This document shows, piece by piece, positions 23,629 to 32,679 of a stretch of 64,000 bases of DNA. The notes below the pieces were generated by a model that saw only the letters and a program-made list of their open reading frames with translations, did no database searches and was not told where the DNA came from. Source of the stretch: Brachybacterium kimchii (GTDB lineage: Bacteria > Actinomycetota > Actinomycetes > Actinomycetales > Dermabacteraceae); NCBI RefSeq assembly GCF_023373525.1, contig NZ_CP097218.1, forward strand, positions 930,001 to 994,000. Reading direction: 5' to 3'. Position numbers and translations under genes: made by a program. Position 1 is the first letter of the stretch. Every line of letters begins with the position of its first letter.

Positions 23629-25080
23629 GAGCAATGATCAGAACCTGTGGATGACCCTCGGCGGGGTGAACGCGATGGAGCGCACCGTCCCGAGGAAGAT
23701 CTCGTAGTCACAGAACTCTGATCAGGACCGGCGTGGGTGCGCCGGCTCGGGAAGGTACGCCCATGCTCAAGGTAGTCCACGACGCCGAGGCGTCCAACGA
23801 GAACACGGCGGTCGCGAGCGGTGGGTCGCTGCTCGATCAGATCGTCCGCGACGGCGCTCGGCAGATGCTGGCGGCCGCGTTGCAGGCCGAGGTCGCCGCC
23901 TACGTCGAGGTGTTCGCCGACGAGCTCGACGAGAACGGTCGGCGGCTGGTGGTCCGCAACGGCTTCCACGTCGAGCGCGAGGTGACCACGGCCGCGGGTG
24001 CGGTGCCGGTCAAGCAGCCGCGAGTCAACGACAAGCGGACCGACCCGGTGACCGGGGAGCGTCAGCGGTTCTCCTCGGCGATCCTGCCGGCTTGGGTACG
24101 GAAGTCGCCGCGGGTGGCCGAGGTGCTGCCGCTGCTGTACCTGCATGGCCTGTCCAGCAACGACTTCGGTCCCGCACTGACCCAGTTCCTGGGCACCAGC
24201 AACGGGCTGTCGCCGGCCACGATCACCCGGCTGACCAAGGACTGGCAGGACGAGGCCGCCTCGTTCAACAAGCGATCGCTCGCCGAGACCGACTTCGTCT
24301 ACGTGTGGGTCGACGGGGTCCACCTCAAGGTCCGCCTCGAGCAGGACAAGGTGTGCCTGCTGGTCATGGTAGGGGTGCGTGCCGACGGTTCGAAGGAGAT
24401 GATTGCGCTCGACGATGGGCACCCCGAGTCCACCGAGTCCTGGCTCGACCTGCTCCGCAGCTGCAAGCGCCGCGGCATGCGCGCTCCGGTGCTCGCGGTC
24501 GGCGACGGCGCTCTCGGGTTCTGGGCCGCGGTGCGCGAGGTGTTCCCCGAGACCCGCGAGCAACGCTGCTGGTTCCACAAGATCGGCAACGTGCTCAACT
24601 GCCTGCCCAAGTCCGCTCAGCCCGGCGCGAAGGCCGCACTCGCCGAGATCTGGAACGCCGAAGACCGCGAGCACGCCGAGCAAGCCGCGCGGGCGTTCGC
24701 CGCCGACTACGGGGCCAAGTGGCCCAAGGTCGCCGCGAAGATCACCGACGACCTCGACGTCCTGTTGGCCTTCTACGACTACCCGGCCGAGCACTGGGTC
24801 CACCTGCGCACCACCAACCCGATCGAGTCGACCTTCGCAACCGTCCGGCTCCGGCAGCGAGTCACCAAGGGACCAGGCTCCCGCGCCGCCGGAGTCGCGA
24901 TGGCGTTCAAACTCATCGAGTCCGCCCAGACCAGGTGGCGCGCGGTCAACGCACCCCACCTCGTCGCACTGGTCCGCGCCGGCGCGAAGTTCGAGAAGGG
25001 CGTCCTGGTCGAACGCACAGACGACCACGAATCAGGAGACGACGCTCACGCCGCGTGACACGCCGATCCACAGATTGCTC
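23629..25080 (+). mobile_element. IS256-family insertion sequence, apparently complete
   Basis: Contains one full transposase gene. Proposed ends are GAGCAAT (23629-23635) and ATTGCTC (25074-25080), with CTGTGGAT/ATCCACAG just inside both. The left edge is sharp because the adjoining IS3 remnant stops matching its intact copy exactly there. No target duplication is recognisable. Confidence 0.7.
23763..25058 (+). CDS. IS256-family transposase, 431 aa
   Basis: Full-length mutator-type transposase. The DDE triad is visible: D in VYVWVDGVHLKV, D in VLAVGDGALGFW, and E in RTTNPIESTFATVR. The segment CWFHKIGNVLNCLP between the second D and E is the family's C-x2-H signature. ATG at 23763; nothing suggests inactivation. 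Confidence 0.95.
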   Translation: MLKVVHDAEASNENTAVASGGSLLDQIVRDGARQMLAAALQAEVAAYVEVFADELDENGRRLVVRNGFHVEREVTTAAGAVPVKQPRVNDKRTDPVTGERQRFSSAILPAWVRKSPRVAEVLPLLYLHGLSSNDFGPALTQFLGTSNGLSPATITRLTKDWQDEAASFNKRSLAETDFVYVWVDGVHLKVRLEQDKVCLLVMVGVRADGSKEMIALDDGHPESTESWLDLLRSCKRRGMRAPVLAVGDGALGFWAAVREVFPETREQRCWFHKIGNVLNCLPKSAQPGAKAALAEIWNAEDREHAEQAARAFAADYGAKWPKVAAKITDDLDVLLAFYDYPAEHWVHLRTTNPIESTFATVRLRQRVTKGPGSRAAGVAMAFKLIESAQTRWRAVNAPHLVALVRAGAKFEKGVLVERTDDHESGDDAHAA

Positions 25081-25192
25081 CAGGGGGGCTGGGCTCGACT
25101 GGACGATCGCGGTGGTGGTCTGCCCGTAGAGCTGGAACTTGTCGAGTGGGTCTTTGAGCCGGTCGCCGGCCGGGGCATGCGCGCTGGGCTGG

Positions 25193-25198
25193 TAGAAT
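25193..25198 (+). promoter_or_regulatory. -10 hexamer of a leaderless transcript
   Basis: TAGAAT lies about 7 nt before the GTG codons at 25204 and 25206, so transcription should start at or beside the start codon. No ribosome binding site is present, which agrees with leaderless translation. Confidence 0.5.
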
Positions 25199-25205
25199 CG
25201 GGCGT

Positions 25206-25706
25206 GTGCAGACGACCCGTCGTCCCCTCTCGCTCGCTTCCCGCGCAGCGGTGACTGTCCTGATCATCGCGGCAGCGACCGGTGTAGCGCACGGGTCGTT
25301 CAGCCTCTACTGGGCCGCTGGCGGAAACTGGCTGGTGGCAACGCTCGGTCACCAACTCGTGAGTGACTTCGCGGGTCGGCGCTGGCTCCTGTTCCCCGTC
25401 GGTGTGGTCAAGATCGGGTTCGCAGTGTTTCCGCTGGCCCTCGCCGTGTGGGACCGGCCGTGGCCTCGCCCCGGGCGGCTGGTGTGCTGGCTGGGCGCCG
25501 TCGTGTTGATGGTGTGGGGTGGCATCAACACTGTCACCGGCAATTTCGTGCTCATTGGCGTCATCGACCCCAGCGGGGGCTACGACCGCGACGGCATGAT
25601 CGGACACGCGTGGCTGTGGGATCCGCTGTTTCTCCTGTGGGGAGTCGCACTCACCGCTGGACTGCTCCTCTCCCGCCGCCACGTTCAGCAGCCATCGCAA
25701 GCCTGA
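25206..25706 (+). CDS. DUF3995-type membrane protein, 166 aa
   Basis: Four hydrophobic helices with the conserved pattern of DUF3995: an early HGSFSLYWAAGG turn, then WLLFPVGVVKIGFAVFPLALA, and a last helix DPLFLLWGVALTAGLLL. Function of the family is unknown. It lies just downstream of the IS256-type element and starts with GTG; the mRNA is probably leaderless. Confidence 0.7.
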   Translation: MQTTRRPLSLASRAAVTVLIIAAATGVAHGSFSLYWAAGGNWLVATLGHQLVSDFAGRRWLLFPVGVVKIGFAVFPLALAVWDRPWPRPGRLVCWLGAVVLMVWGGINTVTGNFVLIGVIDPSGGYDRDGMIGHAWLWDPLFLLWGVALTAGLLLSRRHVQQPSQA

Positions 25707-25822
25707 TGCCCATTCAGCGATCCGCTTGCGAGCTCCGCTCGACGATCGACTTCCGCGGCGACGGCGGCTACATCATCGTCCCGCCTTGGGCACGCTCCAT
25801 CAATGGCACCACAAGCGGGTAG
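25706..25822 (+). pseudogene. Fragment of a bifunctional primase/polymerase domain
   Basis: Residues after the first few (STIDFRGDGGYIIVPPW) match the conserved FRGDGGYVVxPP core of actinobacterial plasmid and phage prim-pol proteins. The surrounding domain and any ATPase part are absent. It is probably a scrap of a former plasmid replication gene left by IS activity. Confidence 0.5.
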
Positions 25823-25845
25823 CTGAAGTTGGGGCTTACCCCCTG

Positions 25846-25900
25846 TCCGAGACTCTCTCGGAGACTTTCTTGGGAGGATGTCGAGAGTGGCCGGTTTCGA
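25846..25900 (+). promoter_or_regulatory. Palindrome and ECF42-type promoter before the DGPF/sigma pair
   Basis: TCCGAGA-CTC-TCTCGGA (25846-25862) is an inverted repeat. Downstream, TGTCGA (25879-25884) and CGA (25898-25900) fit the -35 and -10 features I recall for ECF42 sigma factors, which drive their own DGPF-domain partner genes. Both precede the YCII-domain gene at 25955. Confidence 0.45.
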
Positions 25901-25954
25901 ACGTATAGAGAGTGAGCATGGCATCACGGCCGTGCCGCTAGCAAGGAGAAGATC

Positions 25955-26305
25955 ATGACCCAGTACATGCTGAGCAATGTCACCCCCACCGGCCGGACGC
26001 TTGAGCCCGAGCAGTTCCAGCAGGTCATCAAGAATGTCACCGAGGTCACCCAGGAGATGCAGTCCGCCGGTGTCTGGGTGTTCTCGATGCCCCTCGCCGA
26101 CCCGTCGTCGTCGACGGTCGTGTCCAGCCAGGACGGTACGGTTACACTGGCCGACGGGCCGTTCGCCGAGCTCAAGGAGTACGTCGGTGGCTTCACGATC
26201 ATCGACGTCACCGACCTCGACGCGGCGACGACGTGGGCAGGCAAGGTCTCCGAGGCGACGGGACTGAAGATCGAGGTTCGCCCCGCGCCGAGCTTCGGCG
26301 GCTGA
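25955..26305 (+). CDS. YCII-related (DGPF domain) protein, 116 aa
   Basis: Contains the DGPF-type signature as LADGPFAELKEYVGGF (about 65-80) in a ferredoxin-like fold. Genes of this type sit beside ECF42 sigma factors, as here (next gene 10 nt downstream). Clear AAGGAG before the ATG. Biochemical role unproven; often linked to stress or antibiotic response. Confidence 0.85.
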   Translation: MTQYMLSNVTPTGRTLEPEQFQQVIKNVTEVTQEMQSAGVWVFSMPLADPSSSTVVSSQDGTVTLADGPFAELKEYVGGFTIIDVTDLDAATTWAGKVSEATGLKIEVRPAPSFGG

Positions 26306-26314
26306 GGAAGAACG

Positions 26315-27502
26315 ATGATCGACGCGCTCGCGGCCGTGCACCGGGCATTCCGCTCGGAGTACGGCCGCACTGTCGCGATCCTGATGCGCAGTATCGGCGA
26401 CCTCGACGCCGCCGAAGATGCGGTACAGGACGCGTTCACGGCAGCCGCCGACGTCTGGCCCGCCCAGGGCGTTCCCCCGAACCCGCAGGCATGGATCGTC
26501 ACGACCGCGCGTCGTCGCGCGATCGACCGCATCCGACGCACGCAGACGGAGCAGCGGTACGCCCCGCATATCGCGCGACCATCTGTCGCCGCGCCGGAGG
26601 GGACCGGCGACGACGAGCTGCGCATGATCCTGCTGTGCGCCCATCCGAGCCTGTCGCCAGAAACACAAGTCGCACTGACTCTGCGTTACGTCGGCGGACT
26701 CACGGCGACAGAGATCGCGCGGGCATTCGGCTCAACAGAAGCGACGATCGCGCAGCGGCTCTCGCGCGCGAAGCGGAAGATCAAAGACGCCCGGATCGAC
26801 TTGCCCGGGTCGGGACGCATCCACGACCAGCTCGGCGTCGTGCTCGCCGTGATCTATGCGATCTACAACGAGGGCTACGTCACCACGTCCGGGCCGCTCA
26901 GCCGCTTCGACCTCAGCCAGGAAGGAGTCCGGCTGGCGAGACTCGTGGTCGCCCACTCGAAAGGCGCGCTCGAAGCCAAGGGACTCCTGGCGCTTCTCGT
27001 GCTGCTCCAGGCCCGCCGTCCGGCCCGTATCGCGGGCAATGGCAGCCTGATCCCGTTGCCTGAACAAGACCGACGGCTGTGGGACCGTGACATGATCGCC
27101 GAGGGACAGACCCTCGTGCGTGAGTGCCTCACCGCCGACAAGCCCGGCCAGTATCAGTTGCAGGCCGCGATCCAAGCCGTACACTGCGACGCCTCACGAG
27201 ACGCGGACACCGACTGGCGGCAGATCCTCGCGCTGTACGACATGCTCCTGCCGCTCGTCCCTACCGCAGCAGTGCGCACAGCCCGGATCGTGGCACTCTC
27301 CCACGTCGAGAGCGTCGAAACAGCACTGGAACAGATCGCCCCAGAATCAGGCGACCACTATGAGCTCGCGGTGCGCGCCGACCTTCTCGCCAGACTCGGC
27401 GACGCGGCCAATGCCCGAGTGGCATTCCAACGCGCTGCGAGCATCGCGGAGAACACTGCAGAAAGGACTCACCTCCTCCGACGCGCAGACGAGCTCACGT
27501 GA
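26315..27502 (+). CDS. ECF42-type RNA polymerase sigma factor with C-terminal extension, 395 aa
   Basis: Region 2 (about 8-75): RSEYGRTVAILMRSIGDLDAAEDAVQDAF and NPQAWIVTTARRRAIDRIRR. Region 4 (about 120-165): LSPETQVALTLRYVGGLTATEIARAFGSTEATIAQRLSRAKRKI. The remaining about 220 residues are the helical, TPR-like extension of this ECF class, needed for activity in studied members. Pairing with the DGPF protein confirms the class. No anti-sigma gene is present, as usual for this group. Confidence 0.9.
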   Translation: MIDALAAVHRAFRSEYGRTVAILMRSIGDLDAAEDAVQDAFTAAADVWPAQGVPPNPQAWIVTTARRRAIDRIRRTQTEQRYAPHIARPSVAAPEGTGDDELRMILLCAHPSLSPETQVALTLRYVGGLTATEIARAFGSTEATIAQRLSRAKRKIKDARIDLPGSGRIHDQLGVVLAVIYAIYNEGYVTTSGPLSRFDLSQEGVRLARLVVAHSKGALEAKGLLALLVLLQARRPARIAGNGSLIPLPEQDRRLWDRDMIAEGQTLVRECLTADKPGQYQLQAAIQAVHCDASRDADTDWRQILALYDMLLPLVPTAAVRTARIVALSHVESVETALEQIAPESGDHYELAVRADLLARLGDAANARVAFQRAASIAENTAERTHLLRRADELT

Positions 27503-27513
27503 GACACCCGACC

Positions 27514-27645
27514 TCAACGTCGCATCCGTGTCTTGGCCCAGACCGTGCCACGGTGCACCCCGAACTGACGAGCCAGCGGGGTCACGCTCACGGCCTGTGC
27601 GCGAGCTGTTCGCATAGCGTCCACTTCCCTGTCAACGGCGGCTGA
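27514..27645 (-). pseudogene. C-terminal scrap of a serine recombinase
   Basis: The last about 40 residues (VSVTPLARQFGVHRGTVWAKT) match the helix-turn-helix that ends resolvase/invertase-type serine recombinases. No catalytic domain is nearby. A remnant. Confidence 0.45.
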
Positions 27646-27663
27646 GAAGCCGAGCGCTGCGCA

Positions 27664-27828
27664 CCCGGCCAGGACCGCGTCGACGCCCTCACCGCGGCTG
27701 CGGCCGCCAACGGTTGGGATCTCATGTTCGCCGACAAGCACCCCCACGTCGGCGGTCCCCAGACCTACGCCGCCCACCTCTCGAACACCGACGGCTACGA
27801 AGTCGAGCTCCACGCCAGCAACCCGTAG
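27664..27828 (+). pseudogene. 3' fragment of a VOC (glyoxalase-like) gene
   Basis: Reads RVDALTAAAAANGWDLMFADKHPHVGG..., ending in EVELHASNP and a stop: the C-terminal strand set of a vicinal-oxygen-chelate protein, with the HPHxGG and E-x-E-L metal and strand residues. The 5' part is gone. Confidence 0.55.
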
Positions 27829-27849
27829 AACTCACCGATCCACAGGTCT

Positions 27850-28780
27850 TGACGATTCCTCCCTTGCCTTGGTCCCACGTCAATGTTGCTTTCAGCGTGG
27901 CCGGGAGAGTGGAGAGTTTTTCGATCAATCCATCGCGGGTCGCTTCGACTCGTGACTTGGTGGGGTCCAGACGCACCAGGATCACGTAGTTCGAACGTCT
28001 CTCGACCACGGTCCCGATCGCCGAGGCCCCGTCCTTGCCCACGATCAGATCGCCTTCCCAATGCCCGGGAACACCGCGGTCCAGCGCCTCGGCCGGCCGC
28101 TCCCAGATCGAGACCATGTCCTTGATTCGCCCCCGGCGTCTCTGCGCACTGCGGCGGGGATGCCTGACTGTGCGTCCGGTGCGGGTCAGCGCCTTCAGCT
28201 CGCGCTTGAGACCACCTCTGGCCTGCAGGTAGATGGTCCGGTAGATCGTCTCGTGGCTCACGTGGAACCTCGGGTCGTCGGGATGCTCACGGCGCAAGCG
28301 TCCCACGACCTGCTCGGGCGAGTAGCCCTCGTCGAGGCCGTGCTGGACCGCAGCGTGGAGCACCGGGTCGGACGGGATCTTCAGTTCCTTCGAACGCCGG
28401 CGCTTCTCAAAGGCGTCACGCCGAGCGCGTGAGGGTGCGTACTCGCCCGGAGTTCCTTTTGCCGACCCCCGCCGCACTTCACGCGAGATCGTGGAAGGGG
28501 CCCGGTCCAGGACCTTCGCGACATACCGGATCGAGCGTCCCTCGATGAGGAGCTCCTTGATCCTGAACCGCTCCCCATCGGTGATATAGCGATCAGGATC
28601 CTTCCACCGAGCCGGAGCAATACCGCCCGTGGCCCGGACATACAGAGCCAACGTGGCATGGCTCGTATCGATCTCACCGGCGATATCCCGCAGCGCTAGC
28701 CCCATAGCACGAGCATGCCAGAACTGCTCGATCTTCCAGCGGGGACCCATCTCGAACCCCGGCCTCCCACGACCAACCAC
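27850..28780 (-). pseudogene. IS30-family transposase, C-terminus lost
   Basis: Start at GTG 28780 after AGGAGG. It contains the IS30 helix-turn-helix regions (LRDIAGEIDTSHATLALYVRA, RSIRYVAKVLDRAPSTISREVRR), then GHWEGDLIVGKDGASAIGTVVER with the first D, and KATLTWDQG with the second D. Just after TWDQG homology stops (about 27850) and the frame runs into unrelated sequence, so the last catalytic E is missing. Inactive. Confidence 0.85.
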
Positions 28781-28794
28781 AACACCCTCCTCAC

Positions 28795-29127
28795 GTCGAG
28801 TGTTGCGATCACCCCTAGAACCCGCGCCCTCGAGCTGTTGATCAAGTACGGGGGCCAGACCGGGCTGAAAGAGGCCGGTGGCGCTCGGGTGCTGCGATTC
28901 GCTCGCGGTCGGTCCCGGCGTAATCCGCAACGCCTGGTCGAGGCGATCTTCACTGCGCTTGGTGAGTGGAGCGTGGCCGTGCCCGCAACAGCGGCGGTGG
29001 AGCTCGTTATCGCACGAGTCGCCGGACAGGTCAAAGAGCTCATGGCACAACGCGCGACCGTGTCCCGAGAGGTTGAGGGCCTGCTGGAGGACTTCCCTCC
29101 CGCCTCGGTCTTGATGTGCATGTCGGG
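28795..29127 (+). pseudogene. IS110-family transposase fragment
   Basis: Encodes ALELLIKYGGQTGLKEAG, QRLVEAIFTALGEWSVAVPATAAVELVIARVAGQV, ending near SVLMCMSG: the middle part of an IS110 transposase, up to its C-terminal Ser-containing domain. Both ends are missing. It lies tail-to-head between the IS30 remnant and the truncated ATPase-linked gene, which it seems to have cut. Confidence 0.65.
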
Positions 29128-29419
29128 GAGCGAGGTGCTCGGCGCTACCGGTGACGATCAGACCCGGGCTTTCGTGGTCGTCCTCGACGCTCCAGTCGAC
29201 GAAGGGACAGCAGGAGCTCTCGACCGCGCCGAGCTCGCGCAGCCGCCGGACCGCGACGTCGGTCGGCGCGTAGTGCATGACCGACGACGTCTCCGTGCCC
29301 TCGACGACGAGCGATCGCTCGTCGTCGAAGGCTCGCCAGCGTTCGATCTGGCCCCTGCCTGCACCGACGGCGAGCGTACAGGCGATGGGCAGGCCGTTCA
29401 GCGGTCCGGAGGGCGTCAC
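29128..29419 (-). pseudogene. ATPase-linked hypothetical gene, 3' end cut by IS110 remnant
   Basis: GTG at 29419 overlaps the stop of the metal ATPase, so the two were coupled. The product has a conserved look (LPIACTLAVGAGRGQIERWRAF, VESSCCPFVDWSVEDDHESPGL) with a Cys-Cys pair fit for metal binding. Small proteins of this kind accompany metal-resistance genes in actinobacteria. The frame loses meaning around 29128 where the IS110 fragment begins. Confidence 0.55.
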
Positions 29420-31518
29420 GCCGGGACCCGGTCTCTCACCGCACCGCTCGTCCGCAGAGCAGCCTGACGACGCGCGGCGCGGACTCCGTTGAGGATGACG
29501 ACGACCTCGGCTGCCTCGTGGACGAGGACGACGCCGGCCAGCCCGAGCACCCCGAACAAGGCGAGCGGGAACAGCACGACGATGATTGCCAGTGCCAGTG
29601 CGATGTTGGCCGTCATGATCCGCCGTCCGCGGCGTGCGTGGGTGAAGGCAGCGGGGATCAGGCGCAGGTCGTGACCGGTGAAGGCGATGTCGGCGGATTC
29701 CACGGCGGCAGCGGAGCCCGTCGCGCCCATCGCAATGCCAACGGTGGCCGTGGCCAGGGCGGGGGCGTCGTTGATACCGTCGCCGACCATCGCGGTCGGC
29801 CCCGAGGCCGCCAGCTGCGTGATCGCGGCGGCCTTGTCAGCGGGGAGCTGCTCGGCGCGCACGTCGTCGATGCCTGCCTGCGCTGCGAGGGTGCGGGCGG
29901 TGCGGGCATCGTCACCGGTGAGCATGACTGTGTCGATGTCCTGGGCATGGAGCATGCGCACGGTCTCGGCGGCCTCGGGGCGCAATTCGTCGCGCACGCC
30001 GATCAGACCGATGACTGCACCGTCTGCTTCGACCACGATGACGGTCATGCCCGTCTCGGCGAGTTCATCGGCGTCGTCGCGGAGCCCAGACGGGTTGAGC
30101 CACCGAGGGTTGCCGACCCTGACCGTGCGGCCGTCGACGCGGCCGGTGAGTCCGTGCCCGGCCTCTTCGTGCACGTCCTCTGCCGCCGAGGCGTCGGGCA
30201 CGGCGGCGGTGATCGCGGCCGCCAGGGGGTGGGTGCTGGTCGCCTCGAGCGCCGCAGCCCAGGCGAGGACCTGTCCGCGGTCGAAGCCGGCTGTGGTGCG
30301 GACCTCGGTCACCTGCGGGTGGCCCTGCGTGAGCGTGCCGGTCTTGTCGAAGGCGACCGTGCGGATGCTGCCGAACTGCTCGAACGCCGCGCCGGACTTG
30401 ACGACGACGCCGAACTTCGAGGCCGAGCCGATGGCGCTGATGACGGTGACGGGAACGGCGATCGCCATCGCGCACGGCGAGGCGGCCACGAGCACGACGA
30501 GGGCGCGCTCGATCCACGTCGACGGGTCGCCCACGAGCACGCCGAACAGCGCGACCAGGGCGGCGACGACGAGCACGGCGGGGACGAGGGGGCGGGCGAT
30601 GCGGTCGGCCAGGCGGGCCCGCTCGCCCTTGCGGGCATGGGCCTGCTCGACGAGCGCGACGATCTGGGTCAGCGAGTTGTCGCGGCCGTCGGCGGTGGCC
30701 TCGACGAGCAGCGAGCCGGACCCGTTGACCGCGCCCGCGGGCACAGGGTCGCCGGGACCGACCTCGACGGGGATCGACTCGCCGGTGACGGCGGAGGCGT
30801 CGATGCTGGACCGTCCCTCGGCGACGACGCCGTCGGTCGCGACCCGCTCGCCCGCGCCGACCATGAGGAGGTCGAGCTCGCGCAGATCCGCCACAGGGAC
30901 GTCGACGCTGCCCGACTTTCGGGAGACCCGCGCGGTCTGGGGGACCAGCGAGAGCAGCGCGCGCAGCCCTTCCTTGGCGCGGTCCATCGCGCGGTCTTCG
31001 AGGGTCTCGGCCAGGGAGAACAGGAACGCCAGGGCCGCAGCCTCCCCGACGTGGCCGAGCAGCACCGCTCCGGCCGCGGCGATGGTCATCAGCAGACCCA
31101 CGCCCAGGCGTCCGCGCCCCCTTGCGGTGAACAGCCGCTTGAGCGTGCTGGGCACGAAGGTCCACGCCCCGGCCGCGAGGCCGGCGGCGAAGGCGACCAG
31201 CGCCGGGATCCCGAGCCCCGTGACCTCCAGGACCAACCCGGCCGCCCACAGCAGTCCGGAGACGCCCGGCAGGGCAAGGGCGCGGTCTCGCCACCACGGG
31301 GGCATGTCCTCGTGCGGGGCGCGGCGGGGCTCGGACGGCCCGCAGCACGCGTCGCCCTCGTCGAGGGTGGGTGCTTCAGGGGCTTGCTCGAGCGGTCCGC
31401 AGCAGGCATCGCCCGTGCTCGTCGGGCCTTTGCTCATCGAGACGGGCCGGGTCGACACCGTCTTCATCGTCTGGTTTTCGCGGCGCGCCTCGTCGACGCC
31501 GCAGCACTCGTCGCTCAC
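29416..31518 (-). CDS. Heavy-metal P1B-type ATPase, CadA/CtpD-like, 700 aa
   Basis: ATP-driven metal exporter. TGES (about residue 246), DKTGTLT phosphorylation site (about 389), HP motif (THPLAAA) and GDGIND (about 579) are intact. The membrane metal site is SPC (about 346) rather than CPC, which is typical of P1B-4 (Co-type) pumps. The N-terminus lacks an HMA domain but has three Cys pairs (DECCG, DACCGP, DACCGP), likely soft-metal ligands. GTG 31518 follows GGAGGAGGGACT and overlaps the CmtR-like gene, whose Cd/Pb sensing suggests the substrate. Exact metal unproven. Confidence 0.9.
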   Translation of the reverse strand: MSDECCGVDEARRENQTMKTVSTRPVSMSKGPTSTGDACCGPLEQAPEAPTLDEGDACCGPSEPRRAPHEDMPPWWRDRALALPGVSGLLWAAGLVLEVTGLGIPALVAFAAGLAAGAWTFVPSTLKRLFTARGRGRLGVGLLMTIAAAGAVLLGHVGEAAALAFLFSLAETLEDRAMDRAKEGLRALLSLVPQTARVSRKSGSVDVPVADLRELDLLMVGAGERVATDGVVAEGRSSIDASAVTGESIPVEVGPGDPVPAGAVNGSGSLLVEATADGRDNSLTQIVALVEQAHARKGERARLADRIARPLVPAVLVVAALVALFGVLVGDPSTWIERALVVLVAASPCAMAIAVPVTVISAIGSASKFGVVVKSGAAFEQFGSIRTVAFDKTGTLTQGHPQVTEVRTTAGFDRGQVLAWAAALEATSTHPLAAAITAAVPDASAAEDVHEEAGHGLTGRVDGRTVRVGNPRWLNPSGLRDDADELAETGMTVIVVEADGAVIGLIGVRDELRPEAAETVRMLHAQDIDTVMLTGDDARTARTLAAQAGIDDVRAEQLPADKAAAITQLAASGPTAMVGDGINDAPALATATVGIAMGATGSAAAVESADIAFTGHDLRLIPAAFTHARRGRRIMTANIALALAIIVVLFPLALFGVLGLAGVVLVHEAAEVVVILNGVRAARRQAALRTSGAVRDRVPA

Positions 31519-31880
31519 AGTCCCTCCTCCTCGGAGGCAGCGCAGCATCCCGGCACAGGGCACTGCGGGTCCATGCAGGGGACGCTCTCGTCGACGGCCA
31601 GCGTGACGTCGACCAGCGCGGTGAGCGCCGCGGCGATGTGCGGGTCGGCGATCTCATAACGCGTCTGTCGGCCCTCTGGTTCGGCGACGACGATGCCGCA
31701 GCCGCGCAGGCACGACAGATGGTTGGACACGTTGGTGCGCGTCAGCTCCAAATCGCGAGCGAGTCTGGCCGGGTAGCCCGGCTCCTCGAGCAGGGACAGA
31801 AGGATGCGGGAGCGGGTGGCATCGGTCATGGCGCGGCCGAGCCGATTCATGACGTCCACACGTGAAGCAATAGTCAGCAT
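31515..31880 (-). CDS. cmtR: CmtR-like ArsR/SmtB metal sensor, 121 aa
   Basis: Winged-helix repressor closely resembling mycobacterial CmtR, which releases DNA on binding Cd(II) or Pb(II). The recognition helix holds LTRTNVSNHLSCLRGCG, with the two CmtR ligand cysteines in S-C-L-R-G-C, and a third Cys lies in the C-terminal tail (VPCMDPQC). The tail has further Cys (VPGCCAA). It overlaps the ATPase gene by 4 nt, so regulator and pump are co-translated and autoregulated. Confidence 0.85.
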   Translation of the reverse strand: MLTIASRVDVMNRLGRAMTDATRSRILLSLLEEPGYPARLARDLELTRTNVSNHLSCLRGCGIVVAEPEGRQTRYEIADPHIAAALTALVDVTLAVDESVPCMDPQCPVPGCCAASEEEGL

Positions 31881-31912
31881 GCACTGACCATACATCAATT
31901 GCTGACCTATTG
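31872..31912 (-). promoter_or_regulatory. Likely CmtR operator
   Basis: Minus strand holds GTCAG-TGCAT-GCTGAC next to a second GGTCAGC and a matching GCTGACTATT/AATAGGTCAGC pair, all within 40 nt of the start. These AT-rich inverted repeats fit a metal-sensor operator overlapping the promoter. Confidence 0.45.
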
Positions 31913-31946
31913 GCTGGCGGCAACCTGATCGTCGCGCCGCGACCAC

Positions 31947-32238
31947 TCCGGGCTGTCATCCTCCGACAGCATCAGCGGCGGCGTTCCCGCTTCGATGCGC
32001 CTCTCGAAGTAGCCCTGCCCAGGCTTGGCGAAAGCACGAGGCTGCGAAGGGGTCTCCTGCGCGGAACAGGCGAGGCAGACGGCTGCGGGACGTCGTCGAT
32101 CGGCAGGTAGGTGGCTGGGTGGAGAGTGTCACGGTCGCTGCCGTCCAGCGCGCAGTTGACTTCCTGCGGCGCGGCGAGGATGCGGCTCGATGGAAAAGCG
32201 GCGTCCGAGAAGTCGCGCGACTCGGGACGAACGCCGGT
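31947..32238. other. About 290 nt without a recognisable gene
   Basis: A plus-strand frame through the second half is open but has no start, no ribosome binding site and no known homology. Probably rearrangement debris between two resistance units. Confidence 0.4.
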
Positions 32239-32655
32239 TCAGCCGGCCATCTGTCCAGACGCCCCGTGGTCGTGCAGAGAGCACAGCGTCACGCCGTCAC
32301 CGGTGAGGGCGAGGAACTTCTCGGCCGCGGCGAAGAATTCGACGAGCGCCTCGGGGTGCTGCAGCGAATAGACGGAAGCGCGGCCCTCGGGGCGGGAGAC
32401 GACGAGGCCGGTCTCCTTGAGGCTGGACAGATGCTTGGAGACAGTGCTCTGGGACAGGCCGAGGTGCTCGGTGAGGTCGACCACGCGGTGCTCGCCGAGC
32501 CGGAGGTGCTGGAGGATCACCAGGCGCGAGGGATCGCTGAAGCTGTGGAAGAGGCAGGCCACGACCGTCATCTCCGAGACCTCGTCGGCCCAGGTCGCCG
32601 GCTCCGCGTTCACACTCTTCATCCCCATATGGCGATGATACTCCTTCTCGCTCAT
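32239..32655 (-). CDS. ArsR-family metal-responsive repressor, 138 aa
   Basis: Winged helix with HSFSDPSRLVILQHL, recognition helix LSQSTVSKHLSSLKETGLV and wing RPEGRASVYSL. C-terminal LCSLHDHGA and N-terminal YHRHMG supply Cys/His ligands. It follows the CDF exporter by 25 nt on the same strand, so it most likely controls that exporter. Zinc, cadmium or cobalt are possible signals. Confidence 0.85.
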   Translation of the reverse strand: MSEKEYHRHMGMKSVNAEPATWADEVSEMTVVACLFHSFSDPSRLVILQHLRLGEHRVVDLTEHLGLSQSTVSKHLSSLKETGLVVSRPEGRASVYSLQHPEALVEFFAAAEKFLALTGDGVTLCSLHDHGASGQMAG

Positions 32656-32679
32656 CGTTCGGCTCAGCCCGCAGCATGC

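Noticed and set aside
29518..31659. Two plus-strand frames over 640 codons opposite the metal ATPase
   Set aside because: Antisense shadows of a P1B ATPase with all motifs on the minus strand.
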